Under the pieces are notes generated by a model. That model was not told the origin of the DNA. It saw only the letters and a list, made by a program, of their open reading frames with translations, and ran no database searches. This document shows positions 24,831-33,413 of a DNA stretch of 43,775 bases, piece by piece. The stretch comes from Nocardia nova NBRC 15556 (GTDB taxonomy: Bacteria > Actinomycetota > Actinomycetes > Mycobacteriales > Mycobacteriaceae). The stretch covers positions 1 to 43,775 of the forward strand of contig NZ_BDBN01000079.1 in NCBI RefSeq assembly GCF_001613005.1, read 5' to 3'. The translations under genes were made by a program, and so were the position numbers. How positions within the stretch are numbered: position 1 is the first letter of the stretch; the number at the start of each line of letters is the position of its first letter.

Positions 24831-25460
24831 TCAACCGGGCGCGGGCCCGGCCCCGACAGGCGATTCCGACCGAGCACGGCGTGCGGCGTCCAGTCCCGTC
24901 CAGCGCCGAGCCTGCGGGGCGTCCAGGTCGAATTGGTCCAGAATCCGCGTGACAATGTGGTCGACGATGTCATCGATGGTCTCCGGACGGTTGTAGAACG
25001 CCGGCATGGGCGGCACGATGCGTGCACCCATGCGGCTCAACGCAAGCATATTCTCGAGATGGATCTCGCTCAGCGGCGTCTCTCGCGGTGTGAGGACCAG
25101 CCGGCGCCCCTCCTTTAGCACCACATCCGCGGCCCGGCAAATCAGATTGTCCGCATGCCCGTGCCGGATCCCCGCCAAGGTACGCATACTGCACGGCACC
25201 ACGATCATTCCGGCCGTGCGAAACGAGCCCGAAGAGATCGCCGCACCCTGGTCGCCGAACTTGTAGGTGACATCGCTCAACGCGGCCACCTCCCGCACGG
25301 AATAGCCCGTCTCGACCTCGATATTGGATCGCGCCCACGTACTCATGACCAGATGTGTTTCCACCCCGGCCATCGCGTGCAACGTCTCCAGCAGCCGCAC
25401 GGCGAACGGCGCCCCGCTGGCTCCGGTGACACCGACTATCAAACGCATCGGTTCGCTCAT
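24831..25460 (-). CDS. UbiX-family flavin prenyltransferase
   Basis: A 209-residue flavoprotein of the UbiX/Pad1 family, which makes prenylated FMN, the cofactor needed by UbiD-type decarboxylases. Seen are the N-terminal GVTGASGAPFAVRLL motif, the VVPCSMRTLAGIRHGHADNL stretch and LTPRETPLSEIHLENM. The start overlaps the stop of the preceding split-barrel gene (ATGA), so it belongs to the decarboxylase operon, last in order. Residues after about 185 (ARRWTG onwards) form a short Ala/Arg/Pro tail beyond the usual end. Confidence 0.92.
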   Translation of the reverse strand: MSEPMRLIVGVTGASGAPFAVRLLETLHAMAGVETHLVMSTWARSNIEVETGYSVREVAALSDVTYKFGDQGAAISSGSFRTAGMIVVPCSMRTLAGIRHGHADNLICRAADVVLKEGRRLVLTPRETPLSEIHLENMLALSRMGARIVPPMPAFYNRPETIDDIVDHIVTRILDQFDLDAPQARRWTGLDAARRARSESPVGAGPAPG

Positions 25461-25927
25461 GGCCGCACCCGCCCCTCGTGCATCTGCTCCAGTTGCATCA
25501 GCACCGCTGAGCTGCGCCGCCAGTCCTCGTGCTCGGCCAGCGCCGCGGTGGCGTGAAAGGTCAAGGGCTGCATAGGGATACCGATATCGTCGCGTTTGTG
25601 CTCCACCACTGCGAACAGACCGCCTAAAAGACCGTCCTGCTGCAGAGAGGCCATCAGTTCCAATTTCATGTGATGGCATGTTGTGTCGTGTATCGCGAGC
25701 AACGCGGCCCGACCAGACCGCCGCAGATTCGCCTGCGTTCCTGCGCTGGCCACGACGGCAGTCAATGCCTGTCCGTCAGCGGTGGGCTCAAGTTCTGATC
25801 GCGACAGCAGTGCAGTGTGCGGGAAACCCCGCCGATCCACCGACAGCAAGGGATAGATCTGCTCGCGCACTCCGATAGACGGGTAGCCGCGCAGCAGCGC
25901 GACAACCTCGGCAGGTAGTGGCATCAT
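25457..25927 (-). CDS. FMN-binding split-barrel protein (pyridoxamine 5'-phosphate oxidase-like)
   Basis: A 156-residue protein with the split beta-barrel pattern of pyridoxamine-phosphate-oxidase-like flavoproteins: an N-terminal helix, YPLLSVDRRGFPHTALLSRSEL, then ASAGTQANLRRSGRAALLAI. The first of two adjacent ATG codons (25927) has AGGAAGG seven bases before it. The gene lies between ubiD-like and ubiX-like genes and overlaps the latter. Hydroxyarylate decarboxylase operons commonly carry a small third protein instead, so this flavin-fold protein may be a replacement subunit or a cofactor-handling helper; that is inference. Confidence 0.75.
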   Translation of the reverse strand: MMPLPAEVVALLRGYPSIGVREQIYPLLSVDRRGFPHTALLSRSELEPTADGQALTAVVASAGTQANLRRSGRAALLAIHDTTCHHMKLELMASLQQDGLLGGLFAVVEHKRDDIGIPMQPLTFHATAALAEHEDWRRSSAVLMQLEQMHEGRVRP

Positions 25928-25973
25928 GTCGGGACCTTCCTGTGCGACACGGTGGACGGCGGGATGGGACGTA

Positions 25974-27413
25974 TCAGAGGGAAAGCGCGGACTTCCACCG
26001 CTCACGGATTTCCGCTCGATACGGTTCGGCGAACCGATTCGCGCGGGGGTAGGAGTCCTTCCACGCGAAAGGTTTACAAGCGTCGATGAGCACGATGCCC
26101 ATCGACATATCGCCCGCTTCGCGCTTGGCAGGAGCCAGCCGGGGATCGATGGCCGTGGTGGGCGTCCGTAGTACGTGAATGGATTCGCCGGGATCCACCC
26201 GGGTGAACATCGCCCACAGCACGTGGTTGATATCGGTGATGTCGATGTCGTCGTCCACGACGACGAAGTACCGCTCCATACCGCCTGTGCGTTTGCGGCC
26301 CGCGGCAGCCAGCAATGCGTGCATGGCGTCACCGGCACCGGTCTGCTCGATGGAGATCACCATCATCAACTGCCGGGCGTAGGCCCACACGCCCCGAATA
26401 TTCTGCACGCCGGAGGCCTCGAGATGATCCCAGGTCACCGATGCCGAGTACAACGGAACAGCCTGATCACCGGCAGGCACGGTGGGAATCATGGGTGGTG
26501 CGCCGAGAATGATCGGATCATCGCGATGCATGATTCGGTTGACCCGGACCACGGTTTCGTGACCGGCGTGGGTGAAATATCCGGTCCATTCGCCGAACGG
26601 CCCCTCCATCACCGACTCTTCCTCAACTGGCGGCATCTCCCCCTGAATGACGATTTCCGCGTGAGCGGGAATCGGGATATCACTTCCCGGCGCATACAAG
26701 ATTTCGACGCCCTGGCCACGGAGCCCGCCCGCCACGTCGTATTCCGAAACACCCGCCGGCGCCGCGATCGCGGCAACAGTCGAAAGAATCGGATCCGACC
26801 CCACGACAACCGCAATGGGACAGGCGACGCCGCGATCCCAATACTTCTGCGCGATCGCGCGAGCATGCCGGTTGCCCAACATCCACAGCGACAGACGATC
26901 CTTGCCCTGGATGCAACCTCGGTAAGTGCCGACATTGACCCAGCCCGTATCGGGGTCCCGGGTGATCACCATGCACGCCGTGCCGATGTAGCGGCCGCCG
27001 TCGCCGTCGTGCCAGCGGGGAGCCGGAAACGCCGTCAAGTCGATATCCGCACCCTCCATGACGTTTTCGAGAACCGTGCCGGAGGAGACCTCCACGGGAG
27101 GAATCGGCTCGATCTGCTTGCTCAGATCCTTCCAAGCCCGGATTATGTCCATCTTGGAGGTGTCGGCCGGCAGACCGAGCGCGACCGCGCACCGCTCGGC
27201 CGTGCCCATGAAGTTAGTGAAGACCCGATAGCCGGGAGGGTAGCCCGGAATATTGTCGAACAGCAGTGCCGGCCCTTCCTTTTCGGCCATGAGCTCAGTG
27301 ATCGCGCCGATCTCCAGATCCCAATCCGCCCCCTCGACGAGCCGCACCTCCTGATCACCCAGCTTTTCGGTGAGATTGTCGATGTAATGGCGCAAGTCGC
27401 GAAACAGTGTCAT
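25974..27413 (-). CDS. UbiD-family prenylated-FMN decarboxylase
   Basis: A 479-residue UbiD-type (de)carboxylase, which removes CO2 from aromatic or unsaturated acids using prenylated FMN made by UbiX. Conserved features are IGTACMVITRDPDTGWVNVG near residue 150, PIAVVVGSDP in the middle, and the catalytic-region block ESVMEGPFGEWTGYF with its Glu residues. The length fits the family. The ATG at 27413 gives the usual N-terminus (MTLFRDLRHYIDNL); the frame is open further upstream but with an atypical basic extension, and only a weak GGGAG precedes the start. It heads a three-gene operon. In this setting it may decarboxylate a hydroxybenzoate to a phenol or catechol that feeds the monooxygenase or extradiol enzymes. 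Confidence 0.92.
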   Translation of the reverse strand: MTLFRDLRHYIDNLTEKLGDQEVRLVEGADWDLEIGAITELMAEKEGPALLFDNIPGYPPGYRVFTNFMGTAERCAVALGLPADTSKMDIIRAWKDLSKQIEPIPPVEVSSGTVLENVMEGADIDLTAFPAPRWHDGDGGRYIGTACMVITRDPDTGWVNVGTYRGCIQGKDRLSLWMLGNRHARAIAQKYWDRGVACPIAVVVGSDPILSTVAAIAAPAGVSEYDVAGGLRGQGVEILYAPGSDIPIPAHAEIVIQGEMPPVEEESVMEGPFGEWTGYFTHAGHETVVRVNRIMHRDDPIILGAPPMIPTVPAGDQAVPLYSASVTWDHLEASGVQNIRGVWAYARQLMMVISIEQTGAGDAMHALLAAAGRKRTGGMERYFVVVDDDIDITDINHVLWAMFTRVDPGESIHVLRTPTTAIDPRLAPAKREAGDMSMGIVLIDACKPFAWKDSYPRANRFAEPYRAEIRERWKSALSL

Positions 27414-27539
27414 ATCGAATTCGGACGCTCCCGTAGGCGCGGCCTTTCCCTTCCGTTGGTTCGAGCAGTTCGGCTCCGGAAACCGACGGCGAAGAATTCG
27501 TATCACGATTCGTTTCGCCTACAACGAGTTTCGTTGGGC

Positions 27540-27850
27540 GGCGTCGACATGTCCAATATCTGGATCTGCTGAGCGTCATCTGGAAACCGAATAGCGGCCC
27601 GACGAGCCGGTGGTGATCGGGCACCTTCCGAACGGGCGCGGGACCGTGCGGCGTTGGCGCCAAGATTGTGAAACACACCCCGGCCCTTGCCGTGCCGCAG
27701 TCTTGCGCTGGGTAGGTTCGCACGGGCTCGATCGGTTTCCCTGTGAAATTCCGCGCGGCAGTCGCCGGCGCCTTTGTAGTCCAAGGGCGCGCCACCGAGC
27801 CAGATCCTCAGGTGGACATCCGCCTTCGCGTGAGTGCCGTGCCGCAGCCG
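27540..27850 (-). pseudogene. Degenerate copy of the small 28262-28489 gene (tentative)
   Basis: Minus-strand translation at 27773-27823 reads DVHLRIWLGGAPLDYKG, close to DVHLRIWLNGIAFDYRA in the intact small gene at 28262-28489. Downstream, similarity moves to another frame (ATAAR), suggesting an indel, and then becomes too weak to follow. The whole stretch from 27414 to 28261 (848 bases) otherwise has no convincing gene, although several frames are open as expected for GC-rich DNA. It should hold the UbiD operon promoter. Confidence 0.4.
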
Positions 27851-28261
27851 GCATCGTATCCACCGCCTCGCTCGTCGAGTTGCCGACAACGAACGCACCC
27901 AGCCGTTCAACGCTTGCGAGGCCTCGCCGCAGAGAAAGTGCGCGGATTTCAGTCTTGCGGGCAGTCCGGCTGTGATCCGACCACCTCCCTTGCTGGCCGA
28001 CATCCTTGGCGACCATCCGACGCCTTTGTCGGTTGGGGGAAGGTGGACTACCCCGTCGTCGGCCCGATGGCCCGATCCGTGTGAATCCTTCGCATTCACA
28101 GAGTGACACTTATGCCGCTTGCGCAGAACGGGAAAAATACCTAGAGAGCTACCTAATCCAAAGGCAGCGGCTACACGCAGTAGCCGTCAGCATCATCTCG
28201 AGGGCTCTGGGCAAACCGACGAGATCGGTACTCACCGTGCCGTAGCACCACGCCGGTTCGA

Positions 28262-28489
28262 TTACGGGCCCGAAAACAGCCGTTCGTTGGGCAACCTGGT
28301 CTCCGGCAGGCGCTCGCCCGCCACGTGGACGATGAATTCGATCGCGCACCAACGTCTCCGCTGCCAGTCACGAATCAACTGACGTGCCGCGGTGACGGTG
28401 GCCCGGTAGTCGAATGCGATGCCGTTCAGCCAGATCCGCAGATGAACATCGTCATCCACCGAAAGCCCTTGTCCCCGATGCGGTTTCAA
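28262..28489 (-). CDS. Small hypothetical protein (75 aa), coupled to upstream gene
   Basis: The frame starts at a TTG (28489) that overlaps the stop of the preceding gene (TTGA) and runs 75 codons. Its core DVHLRIWLNGIAFDYRATV is followed by a basic helix (RQLIRDWQRRRWCAIEF) and ends LPNERLFSGP. I do not recognise a family. A degenerate second copy of the core lies at about 27.8 kb, which supports that the protein was once a real coding unit. The start codon is unusual, and a GTG ten codons further in is an alternative. A small hairpin (CGGCTAC-N5-GTAGCCG, 28168-28186) downstream could be its terminator. Confidence 0.5.
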   Translation of the reverse strand: MKPHRGQGLSVDDDVHLRIWLNGIAFDYRATVTAARQLIRDWQRRRWCAIEFIVHVAGERLPETRLPNERLFSGP

Positions 28490-28749
28490 CGCACCTCGCC
28501 CCAGGAAGCCGCGTTGTCGACATCCCATGCCGCCGCTAGGGCATCCAGCAGCCTACGTTTGAGCCATCGCGTTTCCTCGTTGTCGATGCGACGAGGTTTC
28601 AGACCAGCGCGCACCATCTCCACGAAACGTCGGCGGCTGACACCGAACGAGATCAGCAGATCACCGGAGTCGGCACCACCGAACGGCGCCCAGCGGATGG
28701 AGAACTCGATCAATGGCACCAGTTTCGTATCGACCGATCGTGCCGACAT
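28486..28749 (-). CDS. Small putative DNA-binding protein (87 aa)
   Basis: An 87-residue protein with the stretch FSIRWAPFGGADSGDLLISFG then VSRRRFVEMVRAGLK, which has the spacing of a helix-turn-helix and resembles short actinobacterial proteins of the DUF3263 kind. The ATG at 28749 gives a normal N-terminus; the frame is open upstream to 28941 with low-complexity Arg-rich sequence that I reject. The ribosome-binding site is weak. It overlaps the next small gene by four bases (TTGA). Such gene pairs are common near mobile or exclusion-type loci, but the role here is unknown. Confidence 0.5.
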   Translation of the reverse strand: MSARSVDTKLVPLIEFSIRWAPFGGADSGDLLISFGVSRRRFVEMVRAGLKPRRIDNEETRWLKRRLLDALAAAWDVDNAASWGEVR

Positions 28750-29106
28750 GAGAAAGTCCAGCTGGCTCAGCGAGGAGCGCACCCAGCAAGAGTCATACCT
28801 CACCCTCGGCGCCGGACTCTTGTCTTCGACGCGAGCCCCTCGCAACCGCTGCTGCGGCCGCGCCTCACGCACCGTGCTGGAGCGGCTTCGCTGCCGATTC
28901 TGTGAATAGTCCATCAGCGTCCTCGAGCAGTAGCGCCTCATTCGTCTGATCCAGCATCCATCGCACCCGCACGGTGAACGACGGGAGAACTACCTGCTCG
29001 CATACCTGTTTCGTTTCCCTCTGGAACGGCGATGCCGCGAGCACGGGCCACTCCGGTGTAGCTCAGGAGCGCGTGTTGCGACACGCGAAAACGCCCGGTC
29101 GCTGAC

Positions 29107-29149
29107 GCTGCTGGCCTCCGATAAGTGGGCGGAATCGGAGGCCAGCGGC
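29107..29149. terminator. Strong hairpin downstream of the TetR gene
   Basis: A 16-base stem with one G-T wobble (left arm GCTGCTGGCCTCCGAT, 29107-29122; right arm 29134-29149) encloses an 11-base loop. It lies 160 bases beyond the TetR stop at 29309 (minus), so it may terminate that transcript. No T-tract follows. The rest of 28750-29308 has no gene that I can support. Confidence 0.6.
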
Positions 29150-29308
29150 TGGTGAGCGTGTCGATGTCCGAAGCCGATTTCAGCGGTAGCCGAAGTGTCG
29201 TTCAGTGAGAGTTATGACTTCCTGGACGTTCCGGCCGCGGGACGATTGATTGTCGGCCGAGATGTGCCGGTCCTCGAGGCAGGGGCGCGCCCCGCGATCG
29301 AGCGGCGC

Positions 29309-29914
29309 TTATCCGGTCGGGCCCGATTGCAGTGCGCGGATCACCCGGGTGACGTGCTGGTCTACGAACCGGTCGTCCATCGGTTCGTGAGTGAGGAAGC
29401 GGCGGAAGTGGATCGGCGCGATCAGGGTTTCGATGACTGTCTTGGCGTCGGTGCCGGCGGGCAGTTCGCCGCGCTCGACGGCCCGGGTCACCATCGCCTG
29501 GTTGGCTTCGTAGCGTTTGTCCCAGAAGGCTTTTCGCGCTTCGGCGACTTGTTCGGAGTCGGTGATGAACGCGAGAGCGCGCGCCACGCCCGCGCCCAGC
29601 GGGGTGTCGAGGTAGGCGATGAGCGCGGTGGCGAAAAGGGTGAGGTCTGCGCGCAGCGAGCCGGTGTCCGGTAGCGGGAGCGTGCGTTCGCTGACGCTGA
29701 GCATCACGTCGAGCACCAGGTTCTCTCGTGTTCCCCAGCGTCGGTAGATGGAACTGTCACGCACGCCCGCGCGGCGGCTGATATCGGGGATGCCGACCTT
29801 GTCCACGCCGTGTTCCTCGACGGCTTCGAGCACGGCTCGGTGCACGGCTTCGCGCACCTTCGCGGCCCGGCCTCCGGGCCGGCGCAGCGGCTCGACGTTC
29901 TCGGCTACCGACAT
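29309..29914 (-). CDS. TetR-family transcriptional repressor
   Basis: A 201-residue TetR-type repressor. The N-terminal helix-turn-helix reads GVDKVGIPDISRRAGVRDSSIYRRW and the remainder is the all-helical ligand domain. The ATG at 29914 lies directly beside a 100-base divergent region that carries two near-identical palindromes, so it very likely represses both itself and the three-gene operon starting at 30015. A C-terminal helical region (IETLIAPIHFRRFLTHEP) matches the C33-type TetR domain common in actinobacteria. Confidence 0.92.
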   Translation of the reverse strand: MSVAENVEPLRRPGGRAAKVREAVHRAVLEAVEEHGVDKVGIPDISRRAGVRDSSIYRRWGTRENLVLDVMLSVSERTLPLPDTGSLRADLTLFATALIAYLDTPLGAGVARALAFITDSEQVAEARKAFWDKRYEANQAMVTRAVERGELPAGTDAKTVIETLIAPIHFRRFLTHEPMDDRFVDQHVTRVIRALQSGPTG

Positions 29915-29925
29915 AGCCCGATCTT

Positions 29926-29994
29926 AAAGCAGAACTTCTTGCTTTTGGTTACCGGGCGTGGTTACGCTCACAAAAGCAGAACATTCTGCATTTT
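29926..29994. promoter_or_regulatory. Paired TetR operators in the divergent promoter
   Basis: Two related palindromes lie 26 bases apart: AAAGCAGAACTTCTTGCTTT (29926-29945, imperfect) and AGCAGAACATTCTGC (within 29972-29994, GCAGAA-CA-TTCTGC with perfect six-base arms). They share AAAGCAGAAC. Site 1 lies just ahead of the TetR start and site 2 ahead of the hydrolase operon, so each would cover one promoter. This is the clearest operator arrangement in the window. Confidence 0.75.
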
Positions 29995-30014
29995 CGGGAT
30001 CGGGAGGCACAACA

Positions 30015-31346
30015 ATGACGTCAGTGCGGGAGCTCGGCAAACGGGTGCTCATCAGTGCGCGCGCGATGACTCACACCACCGAGCGGGCGGCGCGCCGGGT
30101 CGGTGTGGCCGCGTTCCTACCCCGGTTGTTCGCCGACAGGTTCACCCACCTCGGGGGGATCGACCCCGAGGAATTCCGGCGCCAATTACATGAGTGCCGG
30201 TCGTTCGACGACGCGCGCTGGGCCGGGCATTGGGAAGGCTTCGCCCATCAGCATCTCGCGCGGGCCGACGCGGCCTTGCTGCGCCTGGGCGGACCGACGA
30301 CCGAACAGTTGCTCGACCCGGCAGCGACGCCGGATCTGCCCGCTCTGGGAAAGTTGCTGGCACCCGCGGTGACGATCCTGGCCGACCGCGGGCCGGTGGC
30401 CGATCCCGAAGCGGTCGAGCGGTTCTGCGCTGCCCGTCCCGATGACGCCGATGCCGCGGTCGCGATCGACGGGCTGATCAAGGCGCTGACGTACGAGTTC
30501 GTTGCCGCTTGGCCCGGGTGGAGCCCGGCCAGGCTGGCCGCCTACGAACGTTCGTGGCGGCTGTGTGAGGTGCTGGTGGGTTCGCTCGATGCTGCGATGG
30601 GGGTGATCGAAGTGGTGCGGATCCGGGTCGGCACCCAGACCGTGCGCGGCATGCTGATGTTGCCGGCCGGTGCTGTGTCGGCGCCGACGATCCTGGTCAC
30701 CAACGGCCTGGAAGGCACGGTCGCCGAGGCGCTGCTGCCGCTGCTGTATCTCCGCGACAGCGGGCTGGGTGTGTTCGTGATGGAAATGCCCGGCACCTTC
30801 TCCTACACCGAGCCGCTGACCACCGCCGCCGAGAACATCTACTCCGGTGTCATCGACCATCTGTGCGCCGACCCGCGGATAGATCCGCAGCGGATCGGCA
30901 TGCTGGGCTTCAGCTTCGGGGCCTATTGGTCGACCCGCATGGCCGCCGTCGACCCCCGGTTGACGGTCGCGGTATCCAACGGCCCGCTCGCCGACCGCAG
31001 CTTCGGGCCGTTCAACGCGATCGGGATGCCCGAGATCATGGTCTCGACACTGGTCTCGACCCTCGGTGCCGGCAGTCCCCTGGACCTGTCGAGCAAACTG
31101 GCGGAATTCTCACTCGCCCAGCACTATCGACACATCGACATCCCGTTGCTGGTGATCAACGGCGCCCGCGACACCCTCGCCGACACCCAGGACTCGATCG
31201 ATATCGCCATCGCCGCACCGCAAGCACAACTGGTGCTCTACGCCGACGACGACCACTGTGCCATGGGCCATGCCGAGCAGTGGACGGCACTGTCGGCGAA
31301 GTTCTTTCACGATCACCTGATCGCCCCCGCCGAGGTCACCGCGTGA
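30015..31346 (+). CDS. Alpha/beta hydrolase of the pseudooxynicotine-hydrolase/FrsA type
   Basis: A 443-residue protein with a long helical N-terminal half (about 210 residues) and a C-terminal alpha/beta hydrolase domain, the plan of 2,6-dihydroxypseudooxynicotine hydrolase and FrsA/YafA-like proteins. The catalytic set is Ser in LGFSFGAYWS, Asp in VINGARDTLAD and His in DDDHCAMGH. The ATG at 30015 follows GGGAGG by seven bases; an in-frame GTG at 29958 would place the operators inside the coding region and is rejected. Members of the related group break C-C bonds of diketones. The stop overlaps the next gene's GTG, so it is the first gene of a TetR-controlled operon with an FAH-fold enzyme. 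Confidence 0.82.
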   Translation: MTSVRELGKRVLISARAMTHTTERAARRVGVAAFLPRLFADRFTHLGGIDPEEFRRQLHECRSFDDARWAGHWEGFAHQHLARADAALLRLGGPTTEQLLDPAATPDLPALGKLLAPAVTILADRGPVADPEAVERFCAARPDDADAAVAIDGLIKALTYEFVAAWPGWSPARLAAYERSWRLCEVLVGSLDAAMGVIEVVRIRVGTQTVRGMLMLPAGAVSAPTILVTNGLEGTVAEALLPLLYLRDSGLGVFVMEMPGTFSYTEPLTTAAENIYSGVIDHLCADPRIDPQRIGMLGFSFGAYWSTRMAAVDPRLTVAVSNGPLADRSFGPFNAIGMPEIMVSTLVSTLGAGSPLDLSSKLAEFSLAQHYRHIDIPLLVINGARDTLADTQDSIDIAIAAPQAQLVLYADDDHCAMGHAEQWTALSAKFFHDHLIAPAEVTA

Positions 31347-32308
31347 ACCAACCACACGACACCGCCGTCGACCCGCTCCCACGGCTACGACGCGTCCTCA
31401 ATAGAAGTGCACGCCACATCGACACCCAGGTCGACAGCGGCACCGGCTGGCGCACCTATACCGAATCCGATGCCAGTCAAGGATTCTCGGTGATCGAGCC
31501 CGCGTTCACCACCGCATTCGAAATAGCGCGCTACGACACACTCGGGCTGGGCGACGGCGCCGTTGTTCTGCCGATATGCCCGGCGTCCTTCCGCGACTTC
31601 ATGATCTTCGAAAAGCACGCTGTCGATGCCGCACGCGGTCTGACCCGTCGTTTCCTGCCCGCGGCCGCACGTGTCGCCAACGCCTACGAGACACTGACCC
31701 GACGCACTTTTCCGCCCTTCCGGCCGCACGCACTGTGGTACCGCGAACCGATCTACTACATGTCCAACGCCTTGACCATCGTCCCCTCCGGAGTCCCGGT
31801 CAGCGCCCCGACCTACACGCGGGCATTGGATTTCGAACTCGAACTCGGCGTCGTGCTCGGCGCCCCGCTGCGCGACGCCACCACCGAGGAGGCGGCCGCG
31901 GCAATCGCCGCCGTGGTAGTGATCAACGACTTCTCCGCCCGCGATGTCCAGCTGGCCGAGATGCGTTCGGGTTTCGGTCCGCAACGAGCCAAACATTTCC
32001 TCACCTCGATGTCGGCGACCGCGGCCGCCGGGCCGGCCCTCACCACTCGCCTCGACCGACTGACTGCCACGGTCATGGTCAACGGAGAAATCCTGGCGCG
32101 CACCGGAACACACGACGCCCGGTACTCGATGACCGAGGCCATCGCGCACGTGTCCCGCGGTGAACAGCTCTACCCCGGAGAACTGCTGTCCAGCGGCACC
32201 CTGCCGGGCGGTTCCGGGATGGAACTGGGTCGCTGGCTCACCCCCGGCGACCAGCTGCGCCTCGAGATCGACGGCGTCGGAATCATCGAACACGACATCC
32301 GCGAGTAG
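31343..32308 (+). CDS. Fumarylacetoacetate hydrolase-family enzyme
   Basis: A 321-residue FAH-superfamily protein. The C-terminal FAH domain shows the metal ligands in RALDFELELGVVLG (Glu residues) and INDFSARDVQ (Asp), and a closing LLSSGTLPGGSGMEL loop. A 110-residue N-terminal part precedes it, as in true fumarylacetoacetases, including an FRDFMIFEKHA block. The GTG start overlaps the hydrolase stop (GTGA). FAH-fold enzymes hydrolyse or hydrate beta-diketo acids, so together with the alpha/beta hydrolase this suggests a short beta-dicarbonyl or ring-cleavage degradation route. The substrate is unknown. Confidence 0.85.
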   Translation: MNQPHDTAVDPLPRLRRVLNRSARHIDTQVDSGTGWRTYTESDASQGFSVIEPAFTTAFEIARYDTLGLGDGAVVLPICPASFRDFMIFEKHAVDAARGLTRRFLPAAARVANAYETLTRRTFPPFRPHALWYREPIYYMSNALTIVPSGVPVSAPTYTRALDFELELGVVLGAPLRDATTEEAAAAIAAVVVINDFSARDVQLAEMRSGFGPQRAKHFLTSMSATAAAGPALTTRLDRLTATVMVNGEILARTGTHDARYSMTEAIAHVSRGEQLYPGELLSSGTLPGGSGMELGRWLTPGDQLRLEIDGVGIIEHDIRE

Positions 32309-32315
32309 GGCCGAC

Positions 32316-33074
32316 ATGAAAATCGATCAAGTCTCCGATTCCGTCCATGTCGTAGCCGGCACCAACGTCAACTGGGCGCTCATCGACGACGGTAGCGGGG
32401 TCACCGTGATAGACGCCGGATACCCCGCAGACACAGCCGACGTCCTCGACTCGATCCACCAGATCGGGCGGCGACCGGCCGACATTCGGGCCGTGCTCAT
32501 CACCCACGCCCACCTCGACCACATCGGCGCGATCCCGACACTCATCGAACAGGCCGGCATGCCTGTCTACACCGGCGCCGAAGAGGTCCGCCACGCCAAA
32601 CGCGAATACCTGCAACAGATCACCCCCACCGGCATGCTCAAACAACTCGCCAACCGACGCGGACGCCGCTGGGTCGCACACACCCTGCGCGCGGTCCACG
32701 GCCACACCGGCATGGCCGTCCCTCGAGCCGAAACGGGCGAACCCGCCACGTTGGCGGCACTGCCCGGCGGGCTTCTCGCGATCCCCACCCCCGGCCACAC
32801 CAGCGGCCACACCGCCTACCTCATGCCCTCCGAAGGCGTGCTCTTCTCCGGAGACGCCCTCGTCACCGGTCATCCACTGCTGCCTCACACCGGACCCCAA
32901 CTCCTCCCCGCGGTGTTCAACCACGACGAGAAGCTCACCCACGACACCGCCCTACATCTCGCGATGATGCAGGCCCACATCCTCGTTCCAGGCCACGGCC
33001 TCCCCATCAGCTTCGACCGCGCCCACATCGCCGCGACCTTACAGTCGCGACCAACCCATCGACGCGGACAATAG
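32316..33074 (+). CDS. Metallo-beta-lactamase-fold hydrolase
   Basis: A 252-residue MBL-fold protein. The zinc motif is THAHLDH (His64, His66, Asp68, His69), followed by PGHTSGH, the bridging Asp in FSGDALV and the last His in VPGHG. The ATG is seven bases after the FAH stop, so it is the third gene of the TetR-controlled operon. Family members include lactonases, glyoxalase II-like thioesterases and others; the compact length and the HTSGHTAYL segment fit a lactonase or thioesterase-like role but this is not decisive. Confidence 0.88.
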   Translation: MKIDQVSDSVHVVAGTNVNWALIDDGSGVTVIDAGYPADTADVLDSIHQIGRRPADIRAVLITHAHLDHIGAIPTLIEQAGMPVYTGAEEVRHAKREYLQQITPTGMLKQLANRRGRRWVAHTLRAVHGHTGMAVPRAETGEPATLAALPGGLLAIPTPGHTSGHTAYLMPSEGVLFSGDALVTGHPLLPHTGPQLLPAVFNHDEKLTHDTALHLAMMQAHILVPGHGLPISFDRAHIAATLQSRPTHRRGQ

Positions 33075-33205
33075 ATCCGCACAACAACCGCACACGCACA
33101 TCGAGACGGCTTCACGCCGGTCATTCAGCCGAACTGCGCTGCCGTGAGCCACGCGAGCTGAACAGGCCGCTACCGCATCGCCGGACAACGACCGGGACTG
33201 GGACT

Positions 33206-33255
33206 GTCGGAACAACGGCTCTGGCTCACTTCCGGTGGCGGTCCATCTATGCGAG
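33206..33255. repeat. ISL3-end direct repeat, left copy
   Basis: These 50 bases match 40487-40536 at about 43 positions in the same orientation; both contain AACGGCTCTGGCTCACTT. The left copy runs straight into the ISL3 transposase stop, so the sequence is probably the 3' terminal region of an ISL3-type element. Confidence 0.7.
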
Positions 33256-33364
33256 CAGGATCCGGTGTCGGAGTAGCTCAAAGCTGGCCCGCCCGTACAT
33301 TTGTCGTTTGATCAGCTTGGTTTTCGTGTTGACGCCTTCGATCGGTCCGTTGCTGTAGGGCACA
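33247..33364 (-). pseudogene. ISL3-family transposase, C-terminal fragment
   Basis: The minus strand encodes 38 residues ending at TAG 33247: VPYSNGPIEGVNTKTKLIKR, then QMYGRASFELLRHRILLA. This is the highly conserved terminus of ISL3-family DDE transposases. A stop precedes it at about 33366 and the rest of the gene (about 400 codons) is missing. The distal side continues into the repeat that recurs at 40.5 kb. It is a dead insertion-sequence remnant just beyond the FAH/MBL operon. Confidence 0.9.
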
Positions 33365-33413
33365 CGTCAACAATACGAGACCCGACCGAACGGTCTGCCA
33401 AGCCGGGCAGCGC

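Noticed and set aside
26175..27572. 465-codon plus-strand open frame opposite the UbiD gene
   Set aside because: It is the shadow of the UbiD coding strand; composition is Arg/His-rich and no motif is seen.
29040..29100. tRNA-like string GTGTAGCTCAGG
   Set aside because: It resembles a D-arm, but no TpsiC loop, anticodon stem or acceptor pairing follows at the right distances.
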